In this document: in pieces, positions 41,959-53,159 of the stretch | Layout of the letters: every line of letters starts with the position of its first letter | Position numbering within the stretch: the first letter of the stretch is position 1 | Source of the DNA: Adiantum capillus-veneris | Taxonomy: Eukaryota; Streptophyta; Polypodiopsida; Polypodiales; Pteridaceae | Direction: 5' to 3' | Assembly (NCBI GenBank): GCA_014529385.2 | Contig: CM043952.1 | Span: forward strand, 63,228,870-63,292,869 | Length of the DNA: 64,000 bases | Position numbers and translations under genes: made by a program | The notes under the pieces: model-generated | Databases searched by the model: none | Told to the model about the DNA's origin: nothing | Seen by the model: only the letters and a program-made list of their open reading frames with translations

Positions 41959-43896
41959 TCATGTGTATGAGAGTAAGCCCGAAGCTTTTCGGAAAGCTTC
42001 AAACTTTTCTCGCGATAACGCCTTCGTAAATAGATATGCAATGTTATCCTGTGTAAGACAGTAAGTGAGTGTGATCTCCCCTGCATGTAGCCTTTCCCTG
42101 ACATAGTGGTAGTGAACCTCTAAGTGCTTTGTTCTTGCATGAAATACTGGATTCCTTGCAACTGCCATAGCACTTTGACTGTCAGTGAAAATGGTAGTGG
42201 GTGCCTGTTGACACTCACAAAGATCTGCCAATAACCTGCGTATCCATACACAATCAACTGTTGCCGTGAAAGCTGCCTTGTACTCAGCTTCACAAGTTGA
42301 TGTAGCCACTGTGGGTTGCTTCTTGTTTAGCCAAGATATACATGCATTTCCCAAGAAAAAACAATTGCCACTTGTGGAATGTCGTGTGTCAAAATCACCA
42401 GCCCAATCTGAATCGTTGTAACCAAGAAGCTGCATAGAACTGTGCTTTCCATACATATCCCCCCTTGGAAAGAACATGGCAAGATTAGGGGTACCTGAAA
42501 GGTAACGAAGTATGCGCTTCACAGCCTGCCAATGATGCATACATGGGCTGTGCATAAATCTGCTTGCTTGTGACACCCCAAATTGAATGTCTGGACGAGT
42601 GTTGCCTGCCAAATATATCAAGCAACCAACCGCTGCTGCATAAGTATGTACATCAAAAGGTTCTCCAGCATCGTGCATGCTCAACTTTGATCCAGTTTCT
42701 ACGGGTGTAGAGATTGGTTTACAATTTTGCATACCAAACTTGTCCAAAATTTTATGCAAATATTTTGCCTGCAACATGTATATGCCATCCTCTGATTGCA
42801 CAAACTGAATACCCAAGTAATAATGTAGCAAACCAAGATCAGACATCTCAAAGGTTTTTCTCAAAGCATCTTTAAACGCTTCAATTTCATCTGCAGTATT
42901 GCCTGTAAGAAGCATATCATCCACATAAAGTGTTAGCATAATGAGAACTCCATCTCTCTTTTTGACATACAAAGTACTTTCTGTTGGACTATTCTGAAAT
43001 CCCTGGCCAATCAAATAAGTATGTATCTTCTCATACCATGCTCTTGGAGCCTGTTTGAGACCATACAAATCTTTACGCAATCTACATACCTTTTGCTCTT
43101 GACCTTTTACAACAAAACCACTTGGTTGACTTACATAAACTTCTTCCTGCAAATCACCATTCAAAAAAGCAGTTTTGATATCCAACTGATGCACTTTCCA
43201 ACCATGATGAGCAGCAATTGCAACTAGTGATCTAACTATGGACGCACGAGAAGTAGGAGCAAAGGTTTCATCATAATCTATGCCTTTCTGTTGCGCATAG
43301 CCTTTTTCCACAAGCCTTGCTTTGTACCTGTCAACAGTACCATCTTGTTTCCTTTTTACCTTAAAACCCCACTTTTTACCAATAGGCTTTTTACATGTAG
43401 GCAAGTCCACTAGATCCCATGTATGATTCTTATGAATAGAATCAATTTCTTGCTGCATAGCATCTTTCCACTGAACACACTCTAAAGCTTGTTCAAATGA
43501 ATCAGGCTCATCTGCATCACAAAGAGTGCTAAAGCAAGCCAAATCTACTTGCTCTCTGCCAAAAGTAGTACCAGCACGTGTTTTTCGTGGTAATGGTGCA
43601 TCCAACTTGCTATCCTGCAAAGTTTTCTGAACCCATTTAGGCAAGGTTCTTTCTTCCCTGAGAACTTGCTCTTCACGCACAATTTCCTTTACATCATGAG
43701 GTGTCACATGCTGATCAAAAGATTGATCAAGATTATCAACATGTTGTGATTCTTGATTCTCCACAAAAGAAGGAAGCAAACCTTCAAATACATCATGTGT
43801 CTGCATATGCGGTACATCAAAAGCAACCATAGTTTGAGCAGTAGTTTCTGCAAAAATGACATCATGACTTTCAAAAATCTTGTTTGTAGTAGGATT
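41959..43896 (-). CDS. Copia polyprotein, RT-RNase H part
   Basis: Continues in the same frame as the gag-integrase part after the TAG at 43,897-43,899. RT has DIKTAFLNGDLQEEVYVSQP, LYGLKQAPRAWY and YVDD (catalytic pair 42,916-42,921). RNase H has STCEAEYKAAFTATVD and TKHLEVHYHYVRE near the end. The frame is open to its natural stop at 41,959. Without readthrough or a start of its own it would not be made. Confidence 0.93.
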   Translation of the reverse strand, partial: NPTTNKIFESHDVIFAETTAQTMVAFDVPHMQTHDVFEGLLPSFVENQESQHVDNLDQSFDQHVTPHDVKEIVREEQVLREERTLPKWVQKTLQDSKLDAPLPRKTRAGTTFGREQVDLACFSTLCDADEPDSFEQALECVQWKDAMQQEIDSIHKNHTWDLVDLPTCKKPIGKKWGFKVKRKQDGTVDRYKARLVEKGYAQQKGIDYDETFAPTSRASIVRSLVAIAAHHGWKVHQLDIKTAFLNGDLQEEVYVSQPSGFVVKGQEQKVCRLRKDLYGLKQAPRAWYEKIHTYLIGQGFQNSPTESTLYVKKRDGVLIMLTLYVDDMLLTGNTADEIEAFKDALRKTFEMSDLGLLHYYLGIQFVQSEDGIYMLQAKYLHKILDKFGMQNCKPISTPVETGSKLSMHDAGEPFDVHTYAAAVGCLIYLAGNTRPDIQFGVSQASRFMHSPCMHHWQAVKRILRYLSGTPNLAMFFPRGDMYGKHSSMQLLGYNDSDWAGDFDTRHSTSGNCFFLGNACISWLNKKQPTVATSTCEAEYKAAFTATVDCVWIRRLLADLCECQQAPTTIFTDSQSAMAVARNPVFHARTKHLEVHYHYVRERLHAGEITLTYCLTQDNIAYLFTKALSREKFEAFRKASGLLSYT

Positions 43897-46137
43897 CTAA
43901 AGTCTATAACCTTTACTTCCACTACTGTACCCCACAAATATACCTTCGATTGCCTTATCATCAAGCTTCCCACGTAACTGCTGAGGGATGTGAGCATAAG
44001 CAAGACAACCAAAAACACGAAGATAACTGACTGAAGGTTTTCTGTCATACCAAGCTTCATATGGAGTAATGGTCTTCAAGGCACGAGTAGGACACCTGTT
44101 CAAAACATGTGCTGCACAAGCAACTGCCTCCATCGATAGCTTATGAGGCAAACTCTTAGCCTTGAGCATACATCTAGCCGTCTCCATTAAAGACCTGTTC
44201 TTCCTTTCTACAACACCATTCTGTTGTGGTGTGTATGGCATAGTGCATTGGTGTTTAATGCCTTTCTTTCCCAAAAAATCCTTAAATGCACCTGACATGT
44301 ATTCACCTCCTCGATCGGTACGAAGAGTCTGTACTTTGCAACCTGTTTCATTTTCAACCATGGCGACATAATGTTGAAAAACTGCAAACACATCTGACTT
44401 TGCTTTGAGTGGATACACCCAACAAAACCTGGAAAAGTCATCAATGAAGGTCACAAAATAAACGTTGTTTCCTATAGATGGCGTCCTCATAGGACCACAT
44501 ACATCACTATGTACAAGCTGCAACTTTCGTGTCCCTTTAACTAAACCATCCTGCGAAAATGCAAATCTGTGCATCTTTCCAAGAACGCAACCTTCACATA
44601 CATGTCTTGGTGGCATCTCCAATAAAGACAAATCATGCACCATATTATAACGTTGTAAAGTCATCAAACTGTCATAACTAACATGCCCAAATCTAGCATG
44701 CCACAACTCAGCATCCTGCATGGCCTGAGTCTTTGTTTCTGCAATACATACATGAATCTGCTTTTCATAACGATCTAGCACAAATAGTCCATTTTCCAGC
44801 GTACCTGTAGTGATAAGAGAATAACCATTCTCTCGATCTCGTACAACACATCTGTCATCCTCAAAAATGACCCGAAGACCATTTTTTGCAAGAGAGGATA
44901 CAGACAACAAATTCTTCTTGATCCCTGGAACATATAAGACATCTGGCAAGCATAAATCTGAACCATCTGAAATGGTAATCAAGATCTTACCAACGCCTTT
45001 GATTGGATAAGAAGCATTATTTGCACATGTCACCTTCTTTCCTGCTGGAGCTGCATCCAATGAACAAAACAAATCCTTCCTTGAAGTAATATGCCTGGAT
45101 GCACCACTATCAAAGTACCAAATCATTTGTGTCTTGTTAACACTGTAAGCAGAAAAATCTGAACATACTACAAAAGCATAAGAATCCTGCACAAAGTTTG
45201 CAGACTCTTCTTTAGCTGTAAAAGAATCACCAGAAGCTGAAACAACCAAACTTGACTCTTTCTTCTTTTCTTTAGTAATTCGCTTTTTACACTCGCTAAT
45301 GTAGTGACCACGTTTCTTGCAGTAGTGACATTTACCTTTCTTCTTGGACTTGTCGGAATCACCTTTAGACTTCTCTGAAGACTGTCCTGCACCAGACTTG
45401 GAGTGATGAGCACTCTCTTTACCCTTGTTTTTGTTATGTACAACAAGAGCATGATCCATACCATCCACCTGTAAAGACTTGTTCTTACATGATTGATCCT
45501 CCTGCAATAGCAAAGCCACTAACTCTTCAAAATGAAGAGGCTCAGGATTAGCTCGCAAAGACAGAGTCAAAGAAGTCTGAAAAGTCAAATAAGATGGTGG
45601 TAGTGAATTGAGTGTTTTGGAAACCAAGTCCTTCTCTGAAATCACTTCATCAATGCTAAGCAATTGCTCTTTAAGATCCCTGATTTTTGTAAGATGCTCG
45701 ACGATATCGTCACCTTCGTCCATCTGTATTTTGTCAAGTTGTTTCTTCAAAAACTCTATTCTGGCAGCGTTTCTTCCTCCAAACATAGCTTGCAGAGTGT
45801 TCCAAGCATCCTCAAAAGTTCTGCAAGATCTGATATGTGGTGTGATTGTCCTCTTTATGGTTAAGGCAATCACGGCCATAGCTTGTGCATCTTTAGTATC
45901 CCATCTCTTTTGCTCTGGAGTGACTTGTGAGGGTCCTGCACCAACAGCTGCACCACGACCAGGCGTGGCAGGTGCAATGCTAACTGGACGAACTTCATCT
46001 CCAGATACATAATCCCACAATCCTTTACCAACCAAAACATTTTTGGCCATAAAAGACCAAAGAGAATAGTTGGTACCATCCAATTTGTCTTCGGATGTAA
46101 ACGCACCAAAAATCTCTTTCTCCGTAGATTGAGCCAT
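43897..46137 (-). CDS. Copia polyprotein, gag-protease-integrase part
   Basis: Start taken at ATG 46,137 (context GTATGGCTC); an ATG five codons upstream is possible. Gag starts MAQSTEKEIF and has LDGTNYSLWSF; the knuckle is CHYCKKRGHYISEC (about 45,290-45,330). Protease has WYFDSGASRHIT (Asp at 45,109-45,111). Integrase has HARFGH, CEGC, then Asp (44,503-44,505), Asp (44,314-44,316) and Glu (44,206-44,208), a D-D35-E spacing. TAG at 43,897-43,899 falls at a YRL(stop)NP position where Tyr is common in copia, so a single base change is likely. Confidence 0.95.
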   Translation of the reverse strand: MAQSTEKEIFGAFTSEDKLDGTNYSLWSFMAKNVLVGKGLWDYVSGDEVRPVSIAPATPGRGAAVGAGPSQVTPEQKRWDTKDAQAMAVIALTIKRTITPHIRSCRTFEDAWNTLQAMFGGRNAARIEFLKKQLDKIQMDEGDDIVEHLTKIRDLKEQLLSIDEVISEKDLVSKTLNSLPPSYLTFQTSLTLSLRANPEPLHFEELVALLLQEDQSCKNKSLQVDGMDHALVVHNKNKGKESAHHSKSGAGQSSEKSKGDSDKSKKKGKCHYCKKRGHYISECKKRITKEKKKESSLVVSASGDSFTAKEESANFVQDSYAFVVCSDFSAYSVNKTQMIWYFDSGASRHITSRKDLFCSLDAAPAGKKVTCANNASYPIKGVGKILITISDGSDLCLPDVLYVPGIKKNLLSVSSLAKNGLRVIFEDDRCVVRDRENGYSLITTGTLENGLFVLDRYEKQIHVCIAETKTQAMQDAELWHARFGHVSYDSLMTLQRYNMVHDLSLLEMPPRHVCEGCVLGKMHRFAFSQDGLVKGTRKLQLVHSDVCGPMRTPSIGNNVYFVTFIDDFSRFCWVYPLKAKSDVFAVFQHYVAMVENETGCKVQTLRTDRGGEYMSGAFKDFLGKKGIKHQCTMPYTPQQNGVVERKNRSLMETARCMLKAKSLPHKLSMEAVACAAHVLNRCPTRALKTITPYEAWYDRKPSVSYLRVFGCLAYAHIPQQLRGKLDDKAIEGIFVGYSSGSKGYRL

Positions 46138-46522
46138 ACTGTGGATGCACACAAGAGAGCAAAAGAACCTCCAAGAGATTCACAAATCTCCTCTCCAATG
46201 CAAGCAAAACTCTACACAAAATCTCAGCACAAAGCTAAGACAAGTTGCTTCCCAAAAGAACTGTTTACCTGAAGAAAATCTGTCAAAAAGCACACCCTCT
46301 TGATCTAAACGCCTCCGAAAAGTAACTTCTGCTACGCTGCTCAGAACAAAATTATGAGGGCTCGAACGGCTTCGAAAGGGGGGTAAAACTACAGGTTTCC
46401 TGATCAGAATACTCTCGGAACGTCGAGGATGCTCCCACGAGCAAATTTTCCGAAAACTGCCTGAAAATTGCAATTGCGCGCGCGGACGCGAAAACGCAAG
46501 TAGAGGCTCTGGAAATCACTTT

Positions 46523-46534
46523 GCTCTGATACCA
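46523..46534 (-). promoter_or_regulatory. Copia primer-binding site
   Basis: The minus strand reads TGGTATCAGAGC, complementary to the 3' end of initiator tRNA-Met, two bases inside the 5' LTR. Confidence 0.95.
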
Positions 46535-46536
46535 AT

Positions 46537-46813
46537 TGTTGAAGATGATGAAACAGGAAACAGAAGGAAGATAGCAACTCAGAGTAGGAAGAAGATGGAG
46601 AAGGAGAAGACACAGAGCTTGCATACGAGATCTCTGTAGTCTATCTCTCTGTATTAGAATAATAGTGTATACAAACTCAGAGCTACAAAGCTTATATGAA
46701 ACCCTAAGAGATAAGGTGTCCTTTCACACCAGATGTCCAGGGGGAAAAACCCAGTGGGAGAAAAGTGCCCCTGGTGAAGCACGTATACACACTAACACTA
46801 CTACATGTCTACA
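46537..46813 (-). repeat. Copia 5' LTR
   Basis: 277 bp. Differs from the 3' LTR at two positions that I can see (A/G near 46,562 and in the GAAGC(A/G)CG motif). Confidence 0.97.
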
Positions 46814-47022
46814 AGTAAATTGATGAAAGTAAATCAATGACAATTGTACACATCATAGCAAAATCATTTGACTGTTAAACTTTGCAAATGTAATAGTTAC
46901 AACACCATTGTCATTATTGAAAAAATATACATGGTTTTCAAAAAGACGTATAAACGTCATCTCATGATACATATGCTATGACAAAAGGAAACTAATGCTA
47001 TCTAGCTACGGCTAAACTGACG

Positions 47023-48030
47023 TCATCTAATCAGACTTCTCATTGCGTCCAAGCGGCGTATCTGTCGGATTCTGAAAAAAAAACAATAAGACAGCTTTTT
47101 GTAAGTATAAACATATAATTTATAAAACAATACAATAAATAGAAAAGAGTAAACCCTAATACTAACCATGCCGCCGCGAGAACTCAGAATGTCCATCAGG
47201 GCGTTTAAGCCCTTCCTGCCTGCGTACTCGCGCTCGTACGGTGTGGGGTCACGTCTTGTCATCGACCACTGTCAAAACATACAAAGAATCCATTATGTTA
47301 GAATTTAAAAACCCCTAAATTCTAAACTATCAAACCTAAAGAGCAATGCGAAAACACTTACAAAATCAGCCTCAAATGATGCCGTGCGAGCTCCCTGTCT
47401 CTACTCACACTTTGGCTGCCTCCTTTTGTTGCTTCCACTTGTCAGGATTCTCGCGCGCTGCTTTCTTCGCATTCTTCCAATCTTCTTTGGCCACCCAATC
47501 TGGTCTATTCCACCCATTCTTAATTGCTTTTTGCACTTCAGAACGCTTGTGCTTGCAGTATTCGCGCATTCGAACCTTCATCACGTCTTTATTGAAGCAG
47601 TCATCCAGTGTTGGAACGGGAAACTCGTCATGAAGCATGTTGATGACTTTGTCTTTTAAATCACTTGGTACTTCACTCCAGGTGTTTAGTATGTAGTGTC
47701 TAAACACCTGAGAGCAAAGACGACACATGCGCGAGATCACCTTCTTGCCTTCATCATCCAAGATGATGCCGCCGCTGAAGTCGACGGAGTAAGGCAAGCC
47801 CTCTCGTCGGTGATGTGTGAACCTGGGTGTCCCGGAGGGGTCTCTAGCGGCGTGTCGATGGGGGTATGGACGTCAGGTGTTTCCACTGGAGTCTGGGCCC
47901 CGAAGCGAGGAGTGTCGACTGGAGTGACTCCTGGAAGAGTAGCTAGTAGTGTGTAGCCGCTAGGAACGGCCGTCAGCCGTGCAAAACCTGGTGTAGATGG
48001 CGATGTCGTGGCTGGTGTCGGGGCGGGCAA
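47023..48030 (-). CDS. CACTA Transposase_24-like protein (multi-exon or broken)
   Basis: Pieces on the minus strand: a Pro/Thr-rich N-terminal part (48,030-47,737: TPVDTPRFGAQTPVETPDV), the core (47,797-47,405: YILNTWSEVPSDLKDKVINM, MREYCKHKRSEVQKAIKNG, PDWVAKEDW) and an end piece (47,262-47,023: MTRRDPTPYEREYAGRKG). The core resembles the plant Ptta/En/Spm Transposase_24 family. A TTTTGACAG acceptor precedes the last piece and a GTGAGT donor follows the core, so introns are likely. The first two pieces are in different frames, so either an intron or a frameshift separates them. Confidence 0.65.
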
Positions 48031-48362
48031 AGAAGGGGAGGGTAAAGAGCCTCATCGAACACGAGATGGTGTCGAGGCATCCCCACAACAATTGTCGCCG
48101 CCGCCACTAGAGCGGCGGTGCCTAGACGAGTGTGAAGATCATCTCGTTGACACCAAAGCTTCGGAGCGCGCTGAATGCTCCAAAACAGAGGGAGACGCTA
48201 AAGGAGTAGGAACGTGCGATGGTGCGCCAAAGCGATGACGCTCCACGTACCACTGTCTCTGCTGGGGTGACAAAGAAGAAAGAACTCCTCATCATCCATA
48301 CCTGCATTAAACAGACGAACATTTAAACTTAATATTGAATGAATGGAAAAGAAAACATGGAC

Positions 48363-48366
<4 letters not shown>

Positions 48367-48422
<56 letters not shown>
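48367..48422. repeat. (AG)n microsatellite in CACTA
   Basis: About 55 bp AG run with one interruption near its end. Confidence 0.9.
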
Positions 48423-48424
<2 letters not shown>

Positions 48425-48489
48425 GACTCATAAAGGGGGAGGGATTCCTGTGTAGAGAGATTTCGTTGAATTTTTGTGAATATGTAAAA

Positions 48490-48733
48490 GCACTACGCTC
48501 TGGGTGCGATAGAGACTGAAGCTGCATCGCGAAGGTCTACTCATAGAAGTTGCTTGCCCCACCACTAAATCTAATTGATCGGGTGAAAAAGACGCTGAGA
48601 ATCAGTAGTAGTGCTTCTTAGTGTCTCTTTCACCAGATCAACTAGATCTAGCGGTGGGACGAGCAACATCTATATTGAGCAGACCAGCTTCGCGATTGCA
48701 GCTTCAGTCTCCATCCCACTCGGAGTGCAGTGC
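48490..48733. repeat. Long hairpin inside CACTA
   Basis: Arms 48,490-48,602 and 48,616-48,733 are close reverse complements with a loop of about 13 bases. Shared blocks include GAGACTGAAGCTGCA, TCGCGAAG and CCCACC(A/G)CTA(A/G)ATCTA. A few mismatches and small bulges remain. Structure like a young MIRNA or a small foldback transposon. Confidence 0.85.
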
Positions 48734-49199
48734 TCGCCATCCCTGCTTGTGAGAACATACCTAGAGCATACGTACCTGGAGTGGACGCAAAGACCATTAA
48801 ATACATTGATGCAATGACACAATGACCATTAAATACAATGGCGCATATAGACAGAAATGGACAAAAAGCCACGTGAATACAATATACATTATAAAACGGA
48901 GCTAGATTGTTCAAATACAATATTGATGGCTTTAAGAGGTCTCTCTCTCATCCTCGCAAAGCTCAGCATAACTTCCTATATCTATATAGAGCTCTCCATT
49001 TAAACAGATGTCCTCCGTTTCATTTTGTAGATCCTTTGCATGCACCCCATAGAGAGTAGTAGCTTGATGCTCGTCTGGCACCACCTCAGTGGCTTTTGAC
49101 TGAGCATCTTCTCTGATCTCCTCCATTGATGCCACTGTGATTGGCACATGGTAGCCTTCATACGTCCGTGCACTAGGAGGGGCTGTCAATATGGTAACT

Positions 49200-50930
49200 C
49201 GTACCATAGAGAGAGTCTCTTCATCCCTGGGGGCAAACCGTCATCACACATCTCCTTCTACTCTAACCAAGCTTGTGCAGACATCCTCGGTGGCTCTCTT
49301 CCCAAAAAGCTGTCGCGTAACACATGATTCTCTGGAAGATACGCTTGATGACCTTCGTAGGTTTGCTTCTTCAATGAGGGCGCTCGACGTGCATTCAGTC
49401 TAGGTCCACATGTGCCACATGCTCTGTATCCACTTGTTTGAAGCCCTGCATGTATACACATGATAATAGATAAGCTTGAGAAAAACCAAGATTTACAGTG
49501 TTTGAGTTTAAGTGTAAATCACCTGAGCATTCTGTTAGTCCGGGATAGTCATGCATGGTCCACATTAGAATGCCTCTGATCAAAGCATTCCGTCGACCTG
49601 TGTGTCGGCTCATATCCACCACTTCTATGCCAATCCACAATTGTTGTAGCTCTCCCAATAGTGGACGAAGATACACATCCATATTCTTCATTTTATACCG
49701 CCCCGTCACTATCAAGCTTAGCCATAGGTGCCCCTTCTTCGTAGTCAACCACGGGGGAATGTTGTAGTTGACGATGAAAACGGGCCATACACTGTAAGAT
49801 GTTGATCTTTGACCAAATGGATTTACACCATCCAAAGCCAAACCTAGCTGCAAATTTTGAGCTTCCCTGGCAAAATCCGACCATGTTTCATCTATATGTT
49901 TCCAGGCTGCGCAATCTATAGGAATCTGTAGCACACCATCCGAAGATTTATTCTCCTCATGCCATGATGCTAGGGCAGCCATGGACTTACATTCGAAGAA
50001 ATGCTTGATGCGAGGAAGCAGAGAAAAATGTTGCAAAACCTTTTGTGGAATTTTTGTTCCGTGGAGATCTACTCAATATCTCTCGGAATCACATTTCGGA
50101 CACTTCTCCATGTCTATGTATTCCCCTCTGAAAAGGATGCAGTCGTTAGGACAAGCGTGGATCGAATTGTAATCCATCCCCAAGTTTTGCAAGATCTTTC
50201 TTGCTTCCTCTCTGGAATTTGGCATCACATTATCAGCTGGCAATATGTGCCTCTTGAGCAATCTACACAACGAAAAAAATTCGGTACAATTGTATAAAAA
50301 TCTATCAGATCATTATACATCTAGAGTTTTTTATTAAAGTAAACACATTGTAATAGATCACCTGAAAAGCGTTGTGATGCTAGTGTCACTCCATCCAAAG
50401 TTTGTCTGGATGTTAACAAGAACCAGGAGCGCCTTCAATTTAGACACACGTGCTCCATCATACAATGGCGTATCGGCTTCACTTTTCATATCATCATAGA
50501 TAAGCCTTTCTGAATCATGATCGTCTCGATCATTTCATCGATCTTGGGCTCAAACATTGCCTCGTTGGGAATGTGGTCTGCATGATCATCCTCCGAGCTG
50601 TCAGAGGCTACATCTTGTGGCCTCACGTATGCTGCTTGACCAAAGCGTCTGCGAACACGTCTATTGGGTTGCAAGATTGTTGCCTCTCGGCCAGCGTTAG
50701 AGTCCTACAAGTTATAATTGGCAACAACTCGATCTATAATAGATGAATCGAACTTGTCAAATTTGCGAATGTTCTACAAAGAAACGCGTCTTGTCTGTCA
50801 CACATCATGCTTGCATTGATTACAAGGACATAAGATCCTCGTTGAGAGATAGGTGTTTCGGTTGGACGGCCCCACATCCTCGTTACCACTCATAATGAGG
50901 GTAAAAATCTTATAACCTAGACAACAAATT
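49200..50930 (-). pseudogene. CACTA TNP2-like transposase
   Basis: Exons on the minus strand: N-terminal SNRNTYLSTRILCPCNQC (about 50,880-50,820); acidic SSEDDHADHIPNEAMFEPKID (50,486-50,674); an exon ending in TTTTCAG with donor GTGATC near 50,362 and resuming at 50,262 with LLKRHILPADNVMPNSREEA; CPNDCILFRGEY and CPKC; an in-frame TGA (about 50,073); then HFSLLPRIKHFFE, LALDGVNPFG and TMHDYPGLTECS (49,522-50,036); intron; GYRACGTCGPRL and YEGHQAYLPENH (49,258-49,461). This is the Transposase_21/TNP2 order, but the C-terminal half is not recognisable. Early frames also have stops. Confidence 0.85.
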
Positions 50931-50957
50931 TAATCTTCAATTGGCATTCTTCATTGT

Positions 50958-50958
<1 letters not shown>

Positions 50959-51007
<49 letters not shown>
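50959..51007. repeat. (CT)n microsatellite in CACTA
   Basis: CT run just upstream of the TNP2 gene on its coding strand side. Confidence 0.9.
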
Positions 51008-51009
<2 letters not shown>

Positions 51010-51010
<1 letters not shown>

Positions 51011-52083
51011 TTCACACTGTAAACTACCTCACATTCTCTAGCCATGTCCAATCCCCGCACACCTCGGTCTAGAGGTGCACGGAGATCAGAATCATTGGGT
51101 TATAATCTCGTCTTTATTGGTCAATGCCTATATTTGTGGGGACAAGAAATCTACACACCCACGTCTACATGATAGTGCATGTAGTGGACAAAACCCTTTT
51201 GCCTCTTGTCTAGCTGTAGCATTTCACAGCATCTTAACATCTTTTCACAGGTAGATATTTGTTCAAGGGATTACTTAACACATTACATGTTGGCCTCCAA
51301 TCTGAGTATCATGCCGTTGAAAGCTTTCCAGCTTAAGGTCTCATCCGTAGAGAGGAAGAGAGGGATCATCGTTTGTCTAACTCTAATTTTTTTACCATTA
51401 TCTCGAAGGTAGACTCTAATATAAAAACTCAATCCAAAATATAATCTTAAATCTAACCTAATTGAACATGTGGTGATTCGCTTCATTGAAGGGTAAAATA
51501 CATACCAATGGGGCTACTAGTTGCGTAGATGTGAATGGGCCTCACATATACAAATACTTCAATGCAAGAGTTTAATAATCTCACCTCTCCACCCCGTCGA
51601 TCCATGACCCAGGTGATGGGACAAAATCCTCCTCGAAGTTGGCCCAGTCGCCACTCCCCAGGTGTCAGAAAACTTGTCTACACAACTGTCGTATGTGGCC
51701 CATCACCTGCTTCCCCTCAGGGGTCATAATGATCTCATCGGACATACGATTGATGAGGTAGGCGTATCCCTTTGGCATGTCCCTCCCGTGAACTATAGCA
51801 ACCCTGTCGGTGAATGCTCATCGTCCAGGCCTTTGGGTGACCCCGATACAGTGTTCGGGTCACTCCTCGGCATCTTCGATGCAGTGGCCGGGACACCACT
51901 CTCAAACGCGTAGGCAGTATAATCCTTCGGTGTAGTCTGAGCAGTCCCACAAGCAGGGACACTCCTCAGTGTGTCCTAGGGAGTCTGCAACACATGAGCT
52001 CCAGAAACGACGTGCTCCTCGCCACAACCACCACCACCGCTAGGCTGTCGTGGAATTGCTGGTCCGCATGGTCCATCGAACAT
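51010..52083. other. CACTA non-coding 5' region
   Basis: No supported exon. Short frames on both strands lack domains. Confidence 0.4.
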
Positions 52084-52345
52084 AAATCTAGATCTAATTT
52101 AATCTTAAACTCAAAATAAACTTAAATTTAATCTAATTTAACGTAAACTAAATCTAACGCACGTAAATAAACCTAAACTAATCTAACGTAAAATCTAACT
52201 CAAAATAAACCTAAATCTAATCTAATCTAACCTAAATAAACCTAAATGTAATCTAACGTAAATCTAAATCTAACCTAATCTTAAACTCAACATAAACATA
52301 AATCTAAATGTAATCTAACCTAACCTAATTAAATTTTAATATAAT
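52084..52345. repeat. CTAA-rich degenerate repeat in CACTA
   Basis: About 260 bp of (A)TCTAAA/CCTAAAT/ATCTAAC-type units with irregular spacing. It resembles a degenerate telomere-like or simple repeat. Confidence 0.7.
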
Positions 52346-52447
52346 CTCTTTCTCTCTTTGTTTTCTCCCCTTACCTCTCTCTTTTGTCTTCTCCCCCCCT
52401 CTCTCTCTTTGGTTTTTTATTCTCTCTCTCTTTCTCTTTGTTCAACA

Positions 52448-52890
52448 GGTCTTGAGTTCAACTCCTCGTCGGCTAGATCTTTAAGGTCTCTTGGGATAGT
52501 TTCCTATGACGTTAAAACTTTCTTCTTCTTGGGTGTGTGTGTGTGTGTGCCAATAAAAAGAGGAAAATGGTATAACCTTTCTATCACCCAAGTGTGGTAG
52601 ATTGGTTATTCCATTTCCCTCTTGAATAACAGGCCTTGAGTTCAACTCCTTGTCGGCTAGATCTTTAAGGTCTCTTGGGATAGTTTCTGATGACGTTAAA
52701 ACTCTCTTCTTCTCGGGTGTGTGTGTGTGTGTGTGCCAATAAAAAGAGGAAAATGGTATAACCTTTCTATCACCCAAGTGTGGTAGATTGGTTATGCCAT
52801 TTCCCTCTTGAATAATAGGTCTTGAGTTCAACTCCTCGTCAGCTAGAGCTTTAAGGTCTCTTGGGATAGTTTCCTACGACGTTAAAACTC
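52448..52890. repeat. Three-copy ~185-bp tandem repeat in CACTA
   Basis: Units begin GG(T/C)CTTGAGTTCAACTCC at 52,448, 52,632 and 52,818; the third is truncated. Each full unit holds a (GT)n run. Confidence 0.9.
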
Positions 52891-52952
52891 TCTTCTTCTT
52901 CTTCTCTCTTTTCTCTCTCCCTCTCTCTCTCTCTCTCTCTAAAAAACACCAT

Positions 52953-53012
<60 letters not shown>

Positions 53013-53159
53013 GAAAGAGGGGAAGGGAACATGAGAGAGAGGAGAGGGAAGGAGCATACCTGGCTCTCCTTCCTCTCCTCGTGTATGTGTGTGTGTGTGT
53101 GGAGAAGAAAGAGAGAGAGAGAGAGAGAGAGGGAGAGCACGGGTTACCTTTGCTTGCTC

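Larger units (their letters stand above)
41635..46813 (-). mobile_element. Ty1/copia retrotransposon, 5.2 kb
   Basis: Both LTRs are 277 bp (41,635-41,911 and 46,537-46,813) with two differences that I can see. The flanking duplication AGTAA is perfect (41,630-41,634 and 46,814-46,818). PBS matches initiator tRNA-Met. Order gag, protease, integrase, RT, RNase H is that of Ty1/copia. One in-frame TAG splits the polyprotein. It inserted into the CACTA element, so it is younger. Confidence 0.97.

Noticed and set aside
45608-46012. Plus-strand 134-codon ORF
   Set aside because: Antisense shadow of copia gag.
46523-46534. tRNA-like TGGTATCAGAGC segments (also 61,717 and 63,404)
   Set aside because: Only the 3' end complement of initiator tRNA-Met; they are primer-binding sites, not tRNA genes.
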